Source: Bacteroidota bacterium
GTDB lineage: Bacteria > Bacteroidota > Bacteroidia > Bacteroidales > Lentimicrobiaceae
Assembly (NCBI GenBank): GCA_009773455.1
Contig: WSXU01000006.1
Coordinates: 248,001 to 312,000 of the forward strand
DNA length: 64,000 nucleotides
Reading direction: 5' to 3'
Shown: positions 43,740 through 52,833 of the stretch, piece by piece
Layout of the letters: each line of letters begins with the position of its first letter
Numbering within the stretch: the stretch's first letter is position 1
Notes under the pieces: generated by a model
What the model saw: the letters and a program-made list of their open reading frames with translations, nothing else
What the model was told of the DNA's origin: nothing
Database searches by the model: none
Translations under genes and position numbers: made by a program

Positions 43740-44318
43740 CTATTTCATCTTTCTTCCAAGATTTTCCACTTTGGAAATCCATTGTTCGCGTTTCTTTTCA
43801 GAAGAAATTCTGAGGGATCCAATGGTGGTAATACGCACCGGCCTGATGCCACAGAATCCGAGTATTCCGCGTTTCATGGCATTGTGTCCGGGACGCCGGT
43901 AAACCAGCCAGTAATACCAGGGTGGAGTATCCATTGTAACGATCACCCTGGCGGAACGTCCTTTCAGTAGTTTATCCCACAACAAACCGCCTTTGTGATA
44001 TTTAAATGCAAATCCGGGCAAAAAGGTCCGGTCAATAAAACCTTTCAGTAGTCCGGGAAAAGTTGACCACCAGTTGGGATATATAAATACAAGATGATCG
44101 GCCCAGGTAATGTCTTCCTGTGCCCTGATCAGGTCAGGCTCCAGTTCCTGGTTACCACGGTAGCCTTCACTGAAATTCAGATCGAATTGAAGTTTCCGGA
44201 GAACGATTTCCCTGATCTGAGCACCGGAAGCTAAGGCCCCCTTCACATAGGCTGCCCTGAGGGAATCGGAAAAAGTATCTTTAACAGGATGTCCGAGTAT
44301 GATCAGTATATTCTTCAT
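43740..44318 (-). CDS. NAD(P)H-dependent quinone reductase-like flavodoxin-fold protein
   Basis: 192 residues from the ATG at 44318 (MKNILIILGHP). Seen: the flavodoxin-type strand and loop LIILGHPVKDTFSDSLR, FIYPNWWSTFPGLLKGFIDRTFLPGFAFKY (NQO/MdaB/KefF signature) and TMDTPPWYYWLVYRRPGHN. Known: two-electron reduction of quinones using FAD/FMN; protects from redox stress. It lies 43 bp downstream of lon on the same strand and may share its transcript, which would fit a stress-response unit. Confidence 0.88.
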   Translation of the reverse strand: MKNILIILGHPVKDTFSDSLRAAYVKGALASGAQIREIVLRKLQFDLNFSEGYRGNQELEPDLIRAQEDITWADHLVFIYPNWWSTFPGLLKGFIDRTFLPGFAFKYHKGGLLWDKLLKGRSARVIVTMDTPPWYYWLVYRRPGHNAMKRGILGFCGIRPVRITTIGSLRISSEKKREQWISKVENLGRKMK

Positions 44319-44361
44319 CAGTAAATGGCCTGTTATGCGATCAGCATAAGGCTCCAAAATA

Positions 44362-46806
44362 TTAATAGTTAATTTTCAGATGATTACGATCCTTCTTATC
44401 GGTCAGTGCTATATTGATTACATCAATCATCTGATCAACATAATGAAAGTTCAGACCCTGAAGGTAAACAGGTTTGATTTCCTCTATGTCTTTCTGATTT
44501 TCGGATGGAAGGATAATATCTTTTACTCCGGACCTGCGTGCTGCAAGGATCTTCTCCTTGATACCGCCAACAGGCAGCACCTTACCCCGTAAGGTTATTT
44601 CACCAGTCATGGCTAGTTTGGGTTTTACCAACCGCTGGGTAAAAGCGGAAGCAAGTGCTGTAAACATGGTAATCCCGGCTGAAGGACCATCTTTGGGCGT
44701 TGCTCCCTCAGGGATATGAATGTGAACATTCCATTTCTCAAAAACAGAAGGATCAAGATTCAGCTGGTGACTGTGTGCTTTCAGGTATTCATAAGCCAGT
44801 GTGGCCGATTCCTTCATCACATCACCCAGATTACCGGTTACACCCATGGTGCCTTTACCATGACTGAGGCTGGTTTCAACATATAATATTTCCCCTCCTA
44901 CCGGTGTCCAGGCCAATCCGGTAACGACACCTGTTGCATGGGGTGCAGCATCGTTTTCATGATGATATTTTACATGGCCGAGTATTTTGTTCAGATCTTT
45001 TTCATCAACCTCTAGGTTGTATTTCTCTCCGGTTACAATGAATCTGGCCTGATGCCTTATTATTTTGGCAATCTGTTTTTCAAGCAATCGCACCCCGGAT
45101 TCGCGGGTGTACCCGTCGACGATCTTTTCAATGATTTTTTTAGGAAATGAAAGCTGCTCAGCCTTTACACCATGTTCTTTCAACTGTTTCGGGACCAGGT
45201 GTCTCCGTGCAATCTCCAGTTTTTCTTCCAGCAGATAGCCGGTTATTTCAATGATCTCCATCCTGTCGCGCAGGGCAGGATGAATGGTATTGATGTTGTT
45301 GGCTGTGGCGATAAACATCACCTTTGAAAGATCATACTCCAGTTCAACAAAATTATCGTAAAAGGTGCTGTTCTGTTCCGGATCCAGCACTTCAAGCAGG
45401 GCTGCCGCAGGGTCGCCGTTGATGTTGGCCCCGATTACCTTATCAATCTCATCAAGAACAAATACCGGGTTGGAAGCTTTGGCTTTACGGATGCTCTGAA
45501 GAACCCTGCCCGGCATGGCGCCTATATAGGTCTTGCGATGCCCGCGGATTTCAGCCTCATCGCGCAATCCACCAAGCGACATCCTGATGTAGTTCCTGTT
45601 TACAGCTTCAGCTACCGATTTACCAAGCGATGTCTTTCCGACGCCCGGGGGTCCGTAAAGACAAAGTATCGGCGATTTCATATCCCCTTTTAACTTGAGA
45701 ACTGCCAGATATTCTATAATGCGGTCTTTCACAGTGCCAAGACCATAATGATCCCTGTCGAGCACTTTCTGAGCCCTGTTGAGGTCAAAGTTATCAATGG
45801 TGCATTCATTCCACGGCAGATCGATCAGTACCTGCATATAGTTCAGCTGCATCGAATACTCCATGGCAGCCGGATTCATTCTTTGAAGTTTGCCGAGTTC
45901 CTTTTCAAAAACTTCGGCAACATTCTGATTCCACTTTTTTTTGCCGGCTTTTGCTTTTAAATCCTCTATATCCTGTGTATGCGGATTGTCGCCGAGTTCT
46001 TCCTGAATAGTTTTCAACTGCTGGTTCAGCAGGTAATCACGTTGCTGCTTATCCAGGTCTATCTTTACTTTGCTCTGAATCTGATTCTTAAGCTCAATAA
46101 TCTGTAACTCCTTTGTAAGAAGTCCCAACACAGTGTTCGCCCGTTCGAGCAAATCATCAATGGCTAAAAGCATTTGTTTCTCTTCCAACGATATATTGAG
46201 ATTGGAGGAGATGAAATTTACCAGAAAAACAGGACTTTCAATATTCCTGATGGCAAAGACAGAATCGGAAGGAAGATTGGGTGACAGATTGATGATCTGA
46301 ACCGCCAGATCTTTAATGGAAGACATCAGGGCATTGAATCTCTTGTCTTTGATCATTTGTTTCTGATTGCCAAATTGCTGTACGCTGGCAATGAAATAAG
46401 GATCTTCCTGAAGCATCTGCATCATCCTGAAACGTTTCTTTCCCTGGATGATGGCCGTTGTACTGCCGTCAGGCATCTGCAGAAGTTTGATGATGTAGGC
46501 AATGGTACCGATTTCATTCAGATCACTAAATGAAGGATCTTCAATCTCTACATCTTTCTGAGCAACAGCACCTATAATCCTGTCACCTTTGTAAAAATCC
46601 TTAATCAACCGGATCGATTTATCCCTTCCAACGGTAATGGGTATAACAACACCTGGAAACAGCACAGTATTCCTTAAAGGCAGTATAGGAAGTGTATCCG
46701 GAACAATCTCGGCATTCATTTGCTCTTCATCTTCTGATGAAAGTAGCGGAATAAATTCAGTTTCATTCTCTATCAGGTCAGTAAGCCTGATTCCTTCATT
46801 CGTCAT
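44362..46806 (-). CDS. lon: ATP-dependent Lon protease
   Basis: 814 residues, standard LonA length. Seen: N-terminal substrate domain ([19 protein letters not shown]), coiled coil, AAA+ module with Walker [14 protein letters not shown] (about 384), Walker [10 protein letters not shown] and sensor regions, and protease domain with [11 protein letters not shown] (catalytic Ser about 707) and [12 protein letters not shown] (catalytic Lys about 750). Degrades misfolded and regulatory proteins. An exact 18-bp inverted repeat lies 16 bp before the ATG and may be an operator. A quinone-reductase-like gene follows. Confidence 0.97.
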   Translation of the reverse strand: MTNEGIRLTDLIENETEFIPLLSSEDEEQMNAEIVPDTLPILPLRNTVLFPGVVIPITVGRDKSIRLIKDFYKGDRIIGAVAQKDVEIEDPSFSDLNEIGTIAYIIKLLQMPDGSTTAIIQGKKRFRMMQMLQEDPYFIASVQQFGNQKQMIKDKRFNALMSSIKDLAVQIINLSPNLPSDSVFAIRNIESPVFLVNFISSNLNISLEEKQMLLAIDDLLERANTVLGLLTKELQIIELKNQIQSKVKIDLDKQQRDYLLNQQLKTIQEELGDNPHTQDIEDLKAKAGKKKWNQNVAEVFEKELGKLQRMNPAAMEYSMQLNYMQVLIDLPWNECTIDNFDLNRAQKVLDRDHYGLGTVKDRIIEYLAVLKLKGDMKSPILCLYGPPGVGKTSLGKSVAEAVNRNYIRMSLGGLRDEAEIRGHRKTYIGAMPGRVLQSIRKAKASNPVFVLDEIDKVIGANINGDPAAALLEVLDPEQNSTFYDNFVELEYDLSKVMFIATANNINTIHPALRDRMEIIEITGYLLEEKLEIARRHLVPKQLKEHGVKAEQLSFPKKIIEKIVDGYTRESGVRLLEKQIAKIIRHQARFIVTGEKYNLEVDEKDLNKILGHVKYHHENDAAPHATGVVTGLAWTPVGGEILYVETSLSHGKGTMGVTGNLGDVMKESATLAYEYLKAHSHQLNLDPSVFEKWNVHIHIPEGATPKDGPSAGITMFTALASAFTQRLVKPKLAMTGEITLRGKVLPVGGIKEKILAARRSGVKDIILPSENQKDIEEIKPVYLQGLNFHYVDQMIDVINIALTDKKDRNHLKINY

Positions 46807-46821
46807 AATAGTTATCTTAAA

Positions 46822-46839
46822 CCTGACAAATGTGTCAGG
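46822..46839 (-). promoter_or_regulatory. Inverted repeat in the lon leader, possible operator
   Basis: CCTGACA-N4-TGTCAGG, a perfect 7+4+7 dyad 16 bp upstream of the lon start codon. It does not match CIRCE. Without a T-run it is unlikely to be a terminator; it may bind a repressor or form a hairpin near the ribosome-binding region. Confidence 0.5.
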
Positions 46840-46901
46840 GTGTCATATTCGTTAATTCAACATTCGGGCAGTTGTAATGTCAAAATTCATGCCGACAGCA
46901 C

Positions 46902-46938
46902 AAAAAATAAAAAAACCGGTACTTTGTTGTAGTACCGG
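46902..46938 (-). terminator. Intrinsic terminator of the GlmU-like gene
   Basis: On the minus strand CCGGTACT-ACAACAA-AGTACCGG followed by seven T and further T-rich sequence, 25 bp after the stop codon. Confidence 0.88.
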
Positions 46939-46963
46939 ATAAACAAGTGTTGGATTGAAAAGT

Positions 46964-48139
46964 TTACATTCTTCGGTAGTTATGGGTGAGATTGTAAACA
47001 TCCTCGATCAGTTGGGCATCAGTATCTGTAAATTCCAGATTTCTGCGTTTATACATACCCCTGGCCACTTCAATGGCTTTACGTGGCTGAAAAGTGGTGA
47101 AACCCGCAACACCACCCCATTTGAAGGACGAAATAAAATTACGCTGGAAGCCCGAGCCAAAGATGTTGGAACTGACACCTACCACTGTTCCTGTGTTGAA
47201 CATGGTATTGATTCCACATTTGGAATGATCACCCATGATCAGGCCACAGAACTGCTGACCGGTATCAATGAACGCTTCATCAGGATAATTCCAGAGTTTT
47301 ACAGTATCGTAGGTATTTTTGAGATTTGAAGTATTGGTATCAGCCCCAAGGTTACACCATTCAGCAATAACCGAATGTCCCAGGAATCCATCGTGTGCTT
47401 TATTGGAATAGCCGAAAATTACAGAATTATTAACTTCACCGCCTACTTTAGAATAGGGTCCGATGGTGGTTGCGCCATAAATTTTGGCAGCCATTTTCGT
47501 TTGGGCATAATCGCACAATGCAACCGGTCCCCGGATATTGGTTCCCTCCATAACAACAGCATCCTTACCGATATAGATCGGTCCTTCTGAGGCATTCAGG
47601 GTAGATACCAGTATTTCGGCTCCTTCCTCGATGAAGATTTTTTCCGGAGCAACTGCAAAGCAATGTGAAGGAATTGCTTTTGATTTCCTTCCTTTTGTTA
47701 ATAACTCAAAATCAGCGCTGATGGCCTCCCCGTTTTTTGTAAATACATCCCAGGTATTGAAAATTTCGAGGTAATCGGCTTCAGTTTCAATTTCTTCGAT
47801 GGCCCCTGACTGAACTTCAAAATCCTTTTCATTCAGGAACATGGCTATCACGGTATCACCCTTCACAAGTGCCTGCCCAGGTTTGAGTTTCCCGATCTCT
47901 TTTACTAGATCGTCATTGGGGCAGATGGCCCCGTTAATAATGACATTATCTTTTTCCTTTACCAGTGGATACCTGGCAGCCAGATATTCTTCAGTAAGCG
48001 TTGAAGTTTTGCATTTGAGATATTTCTCCCATTTTTCGCGTATCGTAAGTATACCAAAACGGATATCTGCAACAGGCCTCAGAAAAGTCAGCGGCAAAAG
48101 GTTATTTCTTCTTGCTTCGTCAAAAAGAACATAGTTCAT
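46964..48139 (-). CDS. GlmU-like sugar nucleotidyltransferase with left-handed beta-helix
   Basis: 391 residues. Seen: N-terminal FDEARRNNLLPLTFLRPVADIRFGILTIREKW (typical of the Bacteroidota GlmU-family variant), then hexapeptide repeats from about 190 to 340 (ILVSTLNASEGPIYIGKDAVVMEGTNIRGPVALC) and GDHSKCGINTMFNTGTVVG. The classical nucleotide loop GxGTRM is absent, so the N-terminal half is a reduced nucleotidyltransferase fold. Known: annotated as putative UDP-N-acetylglucosamine diphosphorylase/acetyltransferase. Inferred: nucleotide-sugar or acetyltransferase role in envelope synthesis; catalytic competence is uncertain. A minus-strand -7 TATTTTTG lies at 48174-48181. Confidence 0.85.
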   Translation of the reverse strand: MNYVLFDEARRNNLLPLTFLRPVADIRFGILTIREKWEKYLKCKTSTLTEEYLAARYPLVKEKDNVIINGAICPNDDLVKEIGKLKPGQALVKGDTVIAMFLNEKDFEVQSGAIEEIETEADYLEIFNTWDVFTKNGEAISADFELLTKGRKSKAIPSHCFAVAPEKIFIEEGAEILVSTLNASEGPIYIGKDAVVMEGTNIRGPVALCDYAQTKMAAKIYGATTIGPYSKVGGEVNNSVIFGYSNKAHDGFLGHSVIAEWCNLGADTNTSNLKNTYDTVKLWNYPDEAFIDTGQQFCGLIMGDHSKCGINTMFNTGTVVGVSSNIFGSGFQRNFISSFKWGGVAGFTTFQPRKAIEVARGMYKRRNLEFTDTDAQLIEDVYNLTHNYRRM

Positions 48140-48180
48140 ATAGTCTGAATTTTGTTTGTATTGCTGAATAGCTCAAAAAT

Positions 48181-48214
48181 AAATAAAAAAGCCCTTCAGG
48201 AATAAAGGGCTTTT
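48181..48214 (-). terminator. Intrinsic terminator of rpmE2
   Basis: AAGCCCTT/AAGGGCTT with an 8-nt loop, followed on the minus strand by TTTTTATTT. Its far edge overlaps the -7 element of the downstream GlmU-like gene. Confidence 0.88.
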
Positions 48215-48248
48215 CAAATCTTATTAACAGCAGATTGCTGATAACTTG

Positions 48249-48518
48249 TTATGCTTTGTTGCGGTTCTCGAAATGCTTCTGATATTTTGTCTTGAATTTA
48301 TCAACGCGTCCGGCTGTATCAATAAGTTTAATCTTACCGGTATAAAAAGGATGCGATGTATTTGAAATTTCAAGCTTAATCAGCGGATATTCCTTTCCGT
48401 CTTCCCAAACAATGGTATCTTTCGTGGCTACGGTTGACTTGGTCATGAAGACGTAATCGTTCGACATGTCTTTGAAAACCACCAGTCTGTAATCTTTGGG
48501 ATGAATGTCTTTTTTCAT
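48249..48518 (-). CDS. rpmE2: 50S ribosomal protein L31, type B (zinc-independent)
   Basis: 89 residues. Seen: [21 protein letters not shown], the TKSTV block, [12 protein letters not shown] and a basic C-terminus. The zinc-binding Cys residues of the C+ form are absent, which identifies type B. In many bacteria the C- form is induced under zinc shortage; in Bacteroidota it is often the only L31. It has a full promoter and a 5' leader of about 90 nt with a hairpin. Confidence 0.96.
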   Translation of the reverse strand: MKKDIHPKDYRLVVFKDMSNDYVFMTKSTVATKDTIVWEDGKEYPLIKLEISNTSHPFYTGKIKLIDTAGRVDKFKTKYQKHFENRNKA

Positions 48519-48539
48519 GATTCAGTTATTTTGTATTTA

Positions 48540-48565
48540 ATCCCGGCTGACAATAAGGTCGGGAT
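48540..48565 (-). promoter_or_regulatory. Hairpin in the rpmE2 leader
   Basis: ATCCC and GGGAT arms with inner GAC/GTC around AATAAG and a small bulge, 22 bp before the rpmE2 start. It could be a ribosomal-protein leader for autoregulation; support is only the dyad and its position. Confidence 0.4.
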
Positions 48566-48615
48566 GAATTCTTAAAATCAATATGTTAATATGAAACCCA
48601 TCGTTTTGGGGACTG

Positions 48616-48646
48616 CAAAAGTAAAAACATTTTTCGAATTCACAAA
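48616..48646 (-). promoter_or_regulatory. rpmE2 promoter
   Basis: On the minus strand TTTG (48643-48646), 19 bp, TACTTTTG (48616-48623), a complete consensus match. Transcript start expected near 48609. Confidence 0.8.
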
Positions 48647-48689
48647 AAAATCTATACGATATTTTATTAACAGGCATTCCGTCTGCACT

Positions 48690-49727
48690 TCATATTGCGG
48701 ACAGGAATCCTGAAATGGCCGCTGAATTATAAAAGAGCCTGTCTTCCTCCTTCACTGTTCCATTTATCAGTGCCTGATGAAGCGAATTATTTCCACCAAC
48801 CGGTTTCGTTATATCTTCATTACTGACAGGCTTTCCCTCCAGGAGCAACTTATAATGAGAATAGGTCACAACAGCTGTTTTTCCGGTGTGTTCGAGGTCT
48901 GGTGTCAGTAATATAAAGCCATTGTCAAGGTGCTGGATCCCATTGATCAGAAAAATGGATTTGTGATATTCGTAATGGTTAAAATACCTGTGATTGTTTG
49001 AATTTGCATTAAAATGTTCCATGGCAGCGAACAGGTCATTGAAATTATAATCTTCAGGAACCCTCAGGGATTTCAGGCTGTAAAACGATCTTCCGTAATA
49101 CCTGCAGATATCTTCTGCCACATGAATCAGCCTGCCTTTACTTTCATCACCTGTCAATGTGACAGTACATCCTCTGAAAGACAACATCAGATTTGGTTTA
49201 CGCGACAAATAAGCAGCCGCAGTCTTATTCTCAAAAGCATTGATGCCTATCAGACCGTCATAGGGAGGCAGATTTCCTTCAATTAAAATGATGCTTTTCT
49301 GCAGTCGCCCATCAACTTTTCCGAAACAGGCCAACAAACATTCAAAAGCTTTTTTTGAGTCGGGCGGCAATTTTACAACACACCTGAATCCATGAACAGC
49401 TGCAAAAAGTATTTCACCCATTCCTTCAAAAGGAGCTCCGGGATTTATAACAAATGCAATGGTCTTGTCATTGTCAGGTATAGCATCCGGTAATATATGT
49501 TTTAAACCTGCTCTCAGTCCGGTCCTGAGCACTTCAAGTGAACTCAGCACATTCCCGTGCGTGAACCAGGGATTGTCCTGTTTAAAACATCCAACCGGAT
49601 CATCTTTACCTGCGCTATCCTCTTTAAAACTATTTGCTTCATAATCAGCAAAAGTCCCGATCAGTTTCCCGGTTTCATCAGAAAGTGCTTCTGTTATTAA
49701 ATCAGCATTGAAATTTTGGTTGCTCAT
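48690..49727 (-). CDS. Acyl-CoA reductase (LuxC-like)
   Basis: 345 residues from the ATG at 49727, 14-18 nt after the expected transcript start. Seen: GNVLSSLEVLRTGLRAGLKHILPD, FVINPGAPFEGMGEILFAAVHGF, NLMLSFRGCTVTLTGDE and AEDICRYYGRSFYSLKSLRVPEDYNF (the Cys-containing block is usual for the family). Known: LuxC-family enzymes reduce acyl-CoA or acyl-enzyme to aldehyde; in Bacteroidota a stand-alone homologue commonly sits near serC, substrate unknown. Divergent from the 49830 gene with interlocked promoters. Confidence 0.82.
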   Translation of the reverse strand: MSNQNFNADLITEALSDETGKLIGTFADYEANSFKEDSAGKDDPVGCFKQDNPWFTHGNVLSSLEVLRTGLRAGLKHILPDAIPDNDKTIAFVINPGAPFEGMGEILFAAVHGFRCVVKLPPDSKKAFECLLACFGKVDGRLQKSIILIEGNLPPYDGLIGINAFENKTAAAYLSRKPNLMLSFRGCTVTLTGDESKGRLIHVAEDICRYYGRSFYSLKSLRVPEDYNFNDLFAAMEHFNANSNNHRYFNHYEYHKSIFLINGIQHLDNGFILLTPDLEHTGKTAVVTYSHYKLLLEGKPVSNEDITKPVGGNNSLHQALINGTVKEEDRLFYNSAAISGFLSAI

Positions 49728-49747
49728 CAGGTTGTATTGTATCTTTG
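49715..49747 (+). promoter_or_regulatory. Promoter of the 49830 gene
   Basis: TTTG (49715-49718), 21 bp, TATCTTTG (49740-49747), full match. It overlaps the start codon of the divergent acyl-CoA reductase gene. Confidence 0.7.
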
Positions 49748-49750
49748 ATG

Positions 49751-49781
49751 CAAAGTTAAATTTAATCGTGCCAACTGCCAA
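49751..49781 (-). promoter_or_regulatory. Promoter of the acyl-CoA reductase gene
   Basis: On the minus strand TTG (49779-49781), 20 bp, TAACTTTG (49751-49758), full match. Its -7 faces the -7 of the plus-strand promoter with only 3 bp (ATG) between them. Confidence 0.75.
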
Positions 49782-49829
49782 TCATTCATCAACAGATGAT
49801 CGGTGAACAACATTGAAAACACTTTAAAG

Positions 49830-50756
49830 ATGCGCAGAATAGCCTGTATAATAATTCTGATTGCCATTTCCATTCATTCAGGTGCTCAGGAGAATCTCAC
49901 TGTGCAGGCAATTAACCCCCTTGTTCAATTGCTCGACAGCATTCATAAGGTTAAAGATGATTCAGTAAGGTTGCAGCTGAATATTGAGTTTAATAAAAAA
50001 ATATGGGCCATTGCTGTGAATAACCCTGAGGGGGGTGGAATACCGGACTCTCTAAGGATTAGCAATGTAATATCCGAAGATGGCAATGTGCGGATCCTCA
50101 GCTGGAATATACAGCAGAATTCAGGCGAGAATATTTATGCAGGGCTCATCATCAACAGACAATTGAATTCAGTGATCCCGCTCGGGATGAAAAAATCAGA
50201 ACCTGCCTTGTCAGACGGGAAAATATACCGGGATGGTGACTGGCCATCAGGAATCATCTACAAAATCATTCAGCGCAGATTCAACAAACAGACAAGTTAC
50301 ACCCTGCTCTCCTGGGATGGTTTTGACAGAAGAATTACGCGAAAATCGATTGAATCGCTGTCGTTTGATGAACAGGGTAAAGCCGTGTTCGGCGCCCCTG
50401 TTTTCAAGATCAAAGAAGGCATCCGCAACAGGATTGTGAACGAGTATTCATCATCAGCATCTTTCTCCATGCAGTATAACAGGCAGAAAGTAACGCTTTC
50501 AGGTGTGCGCAGATCACAGAGGAACATCGATGATGAAATGATTGTGCTTGACAGGCTGATCCCCCTGAACGAAGATCTGAAGGGCCAGCGCTGGGCTTAT
50601 GTACCGGCTGGTAATACCTATGATGCTTATATTTATTTTGAAGGATACTGGACCCTGACTGAAGATATCACCGCGAGGAACAAACCTTCGGGCAAAACAG
50701 CAGGTAAAACTACAAAAAACACAGAGCTGGATCTTCTTCCACCTGCAAAAAAGTAA
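49830..50756 (+). CDS. Conserved secreted protein of unknown function
   Basis: 308 residues from the ATG at 49830; a GTG at 49803 would add nine polar residues before the signal peptide. Seen: signal peptide to HSGAQ; a helical first part (LVQLLDSIHKVKDDSVRLQLNIEF); a beta-rich part with VRILSWNIQQNSGENIYAGLI, YTLLSWDGFDRRITRKSIESL, FNKQTSY, and DRLIPLNEDLKGQRWAYVPAGNTYDAY near the end; low-complexity Lys/Thr tail. I recall similar proteins in Bacteroidota only as hypothetical. Located between the LuxC-like and serC genes; function unknown. Confidence 0.78.
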   Translation: MRRIACIIILIAISIHSGAQENLTVQAINPLVQLLDSIHKVKDDSVRLQLNIEFNKKIWAIAVNNPEGGGIPDSLRISNVISEDGNVRILSWNIQQNSGENIYAGLIINRQLNSVIPLGMKKSEPALSDGKIYRDGDWPSGIIYKIIQRRFNKQTSYTLLSWDGFDRRITRKSIESLSFDEQGKAVFGAPVFKIKEGIRNRIVNEYSSSASFSMQYNRQKVTLSGVRRSQRNIDDEMIVLDRLIPLNEDLKGQRWAYVPAGNTYDAYIYFEGYWTLTEDITARNKPSGKTAGKTTKNTELDLLPPAKK

Positions 50757-50824
50757 TAGTTTTACTATCGTAAATCATTGATATACTTCAATATAGCAAT
50801 ATTTTCAAAATGATGGAAGTTTGC

Positions 50825-50854
50825 TTTGCAGCTATATAAAACTTTATACCTTTG
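50825..50854 (+). promoter_or_regulatory. serC promoter
   Basis: TTTG (50825-50828), 18 bp, TACCTTTG (50847-50854). The -7 is perfect and the spacer is one base short of the usual 19-21. Leader of about 60 nt. Confidence 0.65.
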
Positions 50855-50921
50855 TTGGGATTTTCGTCATAAAAATGAATACAGGATTATAAAATCTTAA
50901 ATCAAAAAAATCAACAACACC

Positions 50922-51992
50922 ATGAAAAAGCACAATTTCAATGCCGGTCCCTCCATCCTGCCTCAGGTGGCCATCGAAAACACGGCAAAAGCAGTTCTTG
51001 ACCTGAATGGAATCGGCATGTCCATTCTTGAAATCTCTCACCGCAGTAAGGATTTTCAGGCTGTTATTGACGAGGCTGTTGCACTTTTCAAAGAATTGCT
51101 CAACATCCCCGAGGGCTATCAGGTTTTGTTTCTCGGTGGAGGTGCCAGTCTTCAGTTTTGCATGGTGCCATTCAACCTGATGAACAAGAAAACCGCCTAT
51201 CTCGAAACCGGTGTTTGGGCCAAGAAAGCCGCGAAAGAAGCAAAGTTCTTCGGCGATGTTGATATTGTGGCTTCATCTGCTGACAAAAATTTCTCATACA
51301 TTCCGAAGGGCTATACCATTCCGGCGGATGCTGATTATTTCCACATCACCACCAATAATACCATCTATGGAACCGAAATCCGCACTGACATCAACAGCCC
51401 GGTTCCCCTGATTGCTGATATGTCATCAGATATCCTCAGCCGCCCTGTTGATGTTTCAAAATATGCCCTGATCTACGGCGGCGCCCAGAAGAACCTCGGA
51501 CCTGCAGGCGTCACTTTTGTTATTGTTCGCGAAGACATTCTCGGTAAAAATGAGCGACCCATACCAACCATGCTCGACTATCGCACACACATTAAAGAAG
51601 GCTCCATGTTCAATACCCCTCCGTGTCTCCCCATTTTCACTGTTAAAGAAACACTGAAATGGATTAAAAGCATCGGTGGTGTCAGGGAAATGGAGAAAAT
51701 AAATATTGAAAAAGCAGGTCTTCTTTATGATGCAATCGACAGAAGCAAAATCTTTGTTGGTACTGCAGAAAAGGATTCCCGCTCCCTGATGAACATCTGT
51801 TTTGTCATGAAAGAAGAATACAAAGACAAAGAGGATGCATTTATGGAATTTGCCAAAGGCCGGGGAATGATCGGAATTAAAGGTCACCGTTCAGTGGGTG
51901 GTTTCAGGGCATCAACCTACAATGCCCTTCCGATGGAAAGTGTGCATGCATTGATTGAATGCATGGAAGAATTTGAGAAACTGAACGCATAG
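50922..51992 (+). CDS. serC: Phosphoserine aminotransferase
   Basis: 356 residues, class V aminotransferase. Converts 3-phosphohydroxypyruvate and glutamate to phosphoserine. Seen: [10 protein letters not shown] at the N-terminus, [21 protein letters not shown], and the PLP-Lys in [13 protein letters not shown] (about 186-198), [11 protein letters not shown] and [17 protein letters not shown]. It is monocistronic here, with its own promoter and a strong terminator; serA lies 41 kb away, although serC and serA are often adjacent in Bacteroidota. Confidence 0.96.
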   Translation: MKKHNFNAGPSILPQVAIENTAKAVLDLNGIGMSILEISHRSKDFQAVIDEAVALFKELLNIPEGYQVLFLGGGASLQFCMVPFNLMNKKTAYLETGVWAKKAAKEAKFFGDVDIVASSADKNFSYIPKGYTIPADADYFHITTNNTIYGTEIRTDINSPVPLIADMSSDILSRPVDVSKYALIYGGAQKNLGPAGVTFVIVREDILGKNERPIPTMLDYRTHIKEGSMFNTPPCLPIFTVKETLKWIKSIGGVREMEKINIEKAGLLYDAIDRSKIFVGTAEKDSRSLMNICFVMKEEYKDKEDAFMEFAKGRGMIGIKGHRSVGGFRASTYNALPMESVHALIECMEEFEKLNA

Positions 51993-52007
51993 TATAGCGT
52001 ATTTCGG

Positions 52008-52043
52008 AAAGAGCAGCCGGTTTTGTTTCCGGCTGCTCTTTTT
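52008..52043 (+). terminator. serC terminator
   Basis: AAAGAGCAGCCGG/CCGGCTGCTCTTT, a 13-bp perfect stem with an 8-nt loop followed by five T in total. Confidence 0.95.
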
Positions 52044-52077
52044 CATTTACACCGGTTATCAGTTAATAAAACAGGCA

Positions 52078-52107
52078 TTTATAATACAATCCGATTCGGT
52101 ATCTTTG
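52078..52107 (+). promoter_or_regulatory. aat-guaD promoter
   Basis: TATCTTTG (52100-52107) is a perfect -7. The -33 is a weaker TTTA (52078-52081) at 18 bp. The start at the ATG 52129 follows; a TTG at 52105 lies inside the -7. Confidence 0.6.
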
Positions 52108-52128
52108 TTTCAGAGATTCAGTAAAATC

Positions 52129-52833
52129 ATGCCAGGCAACAAAAGGGTCGTTTATCTGAAGGATGATGAATCCTTTCCTCCGGTTTCAGAAAGCCTGGCC
52201 GATGGTCTGCTTGCAGCTGGCGGCGACCTGGGTGAAAAGAGGCTCTTAACAGCCTATAAAAGCGGAATTTTCCCCTGGTATGATGAATATTCACCCATTC
52301 TCTGGTACTCACCAAAACGAAGATGTATTTTCAGGCCTGATGGTTTTATAGTTTCTCACAGCCTGAAGCAAAAACTCAACAATCAGGTGTTTACCTTTAC
52401 AATGGATCAGAATTTCGCTGAAGTAATCACAGCATGCGCACATACCAGACGAAAACAGGAAGACGGAACATGGATTCTGCCGGAAATGATATACGCATAT
52501 ACCCAGCTGCATAAAAGCGGATATGCGCATTCTGTTGAAGTGTGGCACAAGGGTAACCTCGCCGGTGGCTTGTATGGGGTTTCCATGGGAAAAGCGTTTT
52601 TCGGAGAATCAATGTTTCACAAGGTTACCGATGCATCCAAAGCTGCATTGCATTATCTTTGCAACTGGCTTCTCAGAAATGGTTTCCATTTTATCGATGC
52701 ACAAATGGAAACCAGGCACCTTGTCAGCCTTGGTGCATTTACCGTCAGCAGGGACATTTATCTGAAAATGCTGAACGAAGCTATGGAGCATACAACTTTA
52801 AAAGGACCATGGAAAAACATCCAGAGCCCATGA
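52129..52833 (+). CDS. aat: Leucyl/phenylalanyl-tRNA-protein transferase
   Basis: 234 residues. Transfers Leu or Phe from aminoacyl-tRNA to N-terminal Arg/Lys, marking proteins for ClpS/ClpAP degradation. Seen: FPPVSESLADGLLAAGGDL, YKSGIFPWYDEYSPILWYSPKRR (family block), YTQLHKSGYAHSVEVW, GGLYGVSMGKAFFGESMFH, and HFIDAQMETRHLVSLGA. The ATG 52129 is chosen because the upstream TTG falls within the -7 element. Its stop overlaps the next start (ATGA), so guaD is coupled to it. Confidence 0.95.
   Translation: MPGNKRVVYLKDDESFPPVSESLADGLLAAGGDLGEKRLLTAYKSGIFPWYDEYSPILWYSPKRRCIFRPDGFIVSHSLKQKLNNQVFTFTMDQNFAEVITACAHTRRKQEDGTWILPEMIYAYTQLHKSGYAHSVEVWHKGNLAGGLYGVSMGKAFFGESMFHKVTDASKAALHYLCNWLLRNGFHFIDAQMETRHLVSLGAFTVSRDIYLKMLNEAMEHTTLKGPWKNIQSP

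Noticed and set aside
46822-46839. Terminator within the lon leader
   Set aside because: The dyad lacks a T-run in either direction and the proper terminator of the upstream GlmU-like gene is at 46902-46938.
52659-52829. N-terminal extension of guaD
   Set aside because: The extra frame overlaps aat in another frame; GuaD homologues begin near the ATGA overlap at 52830.
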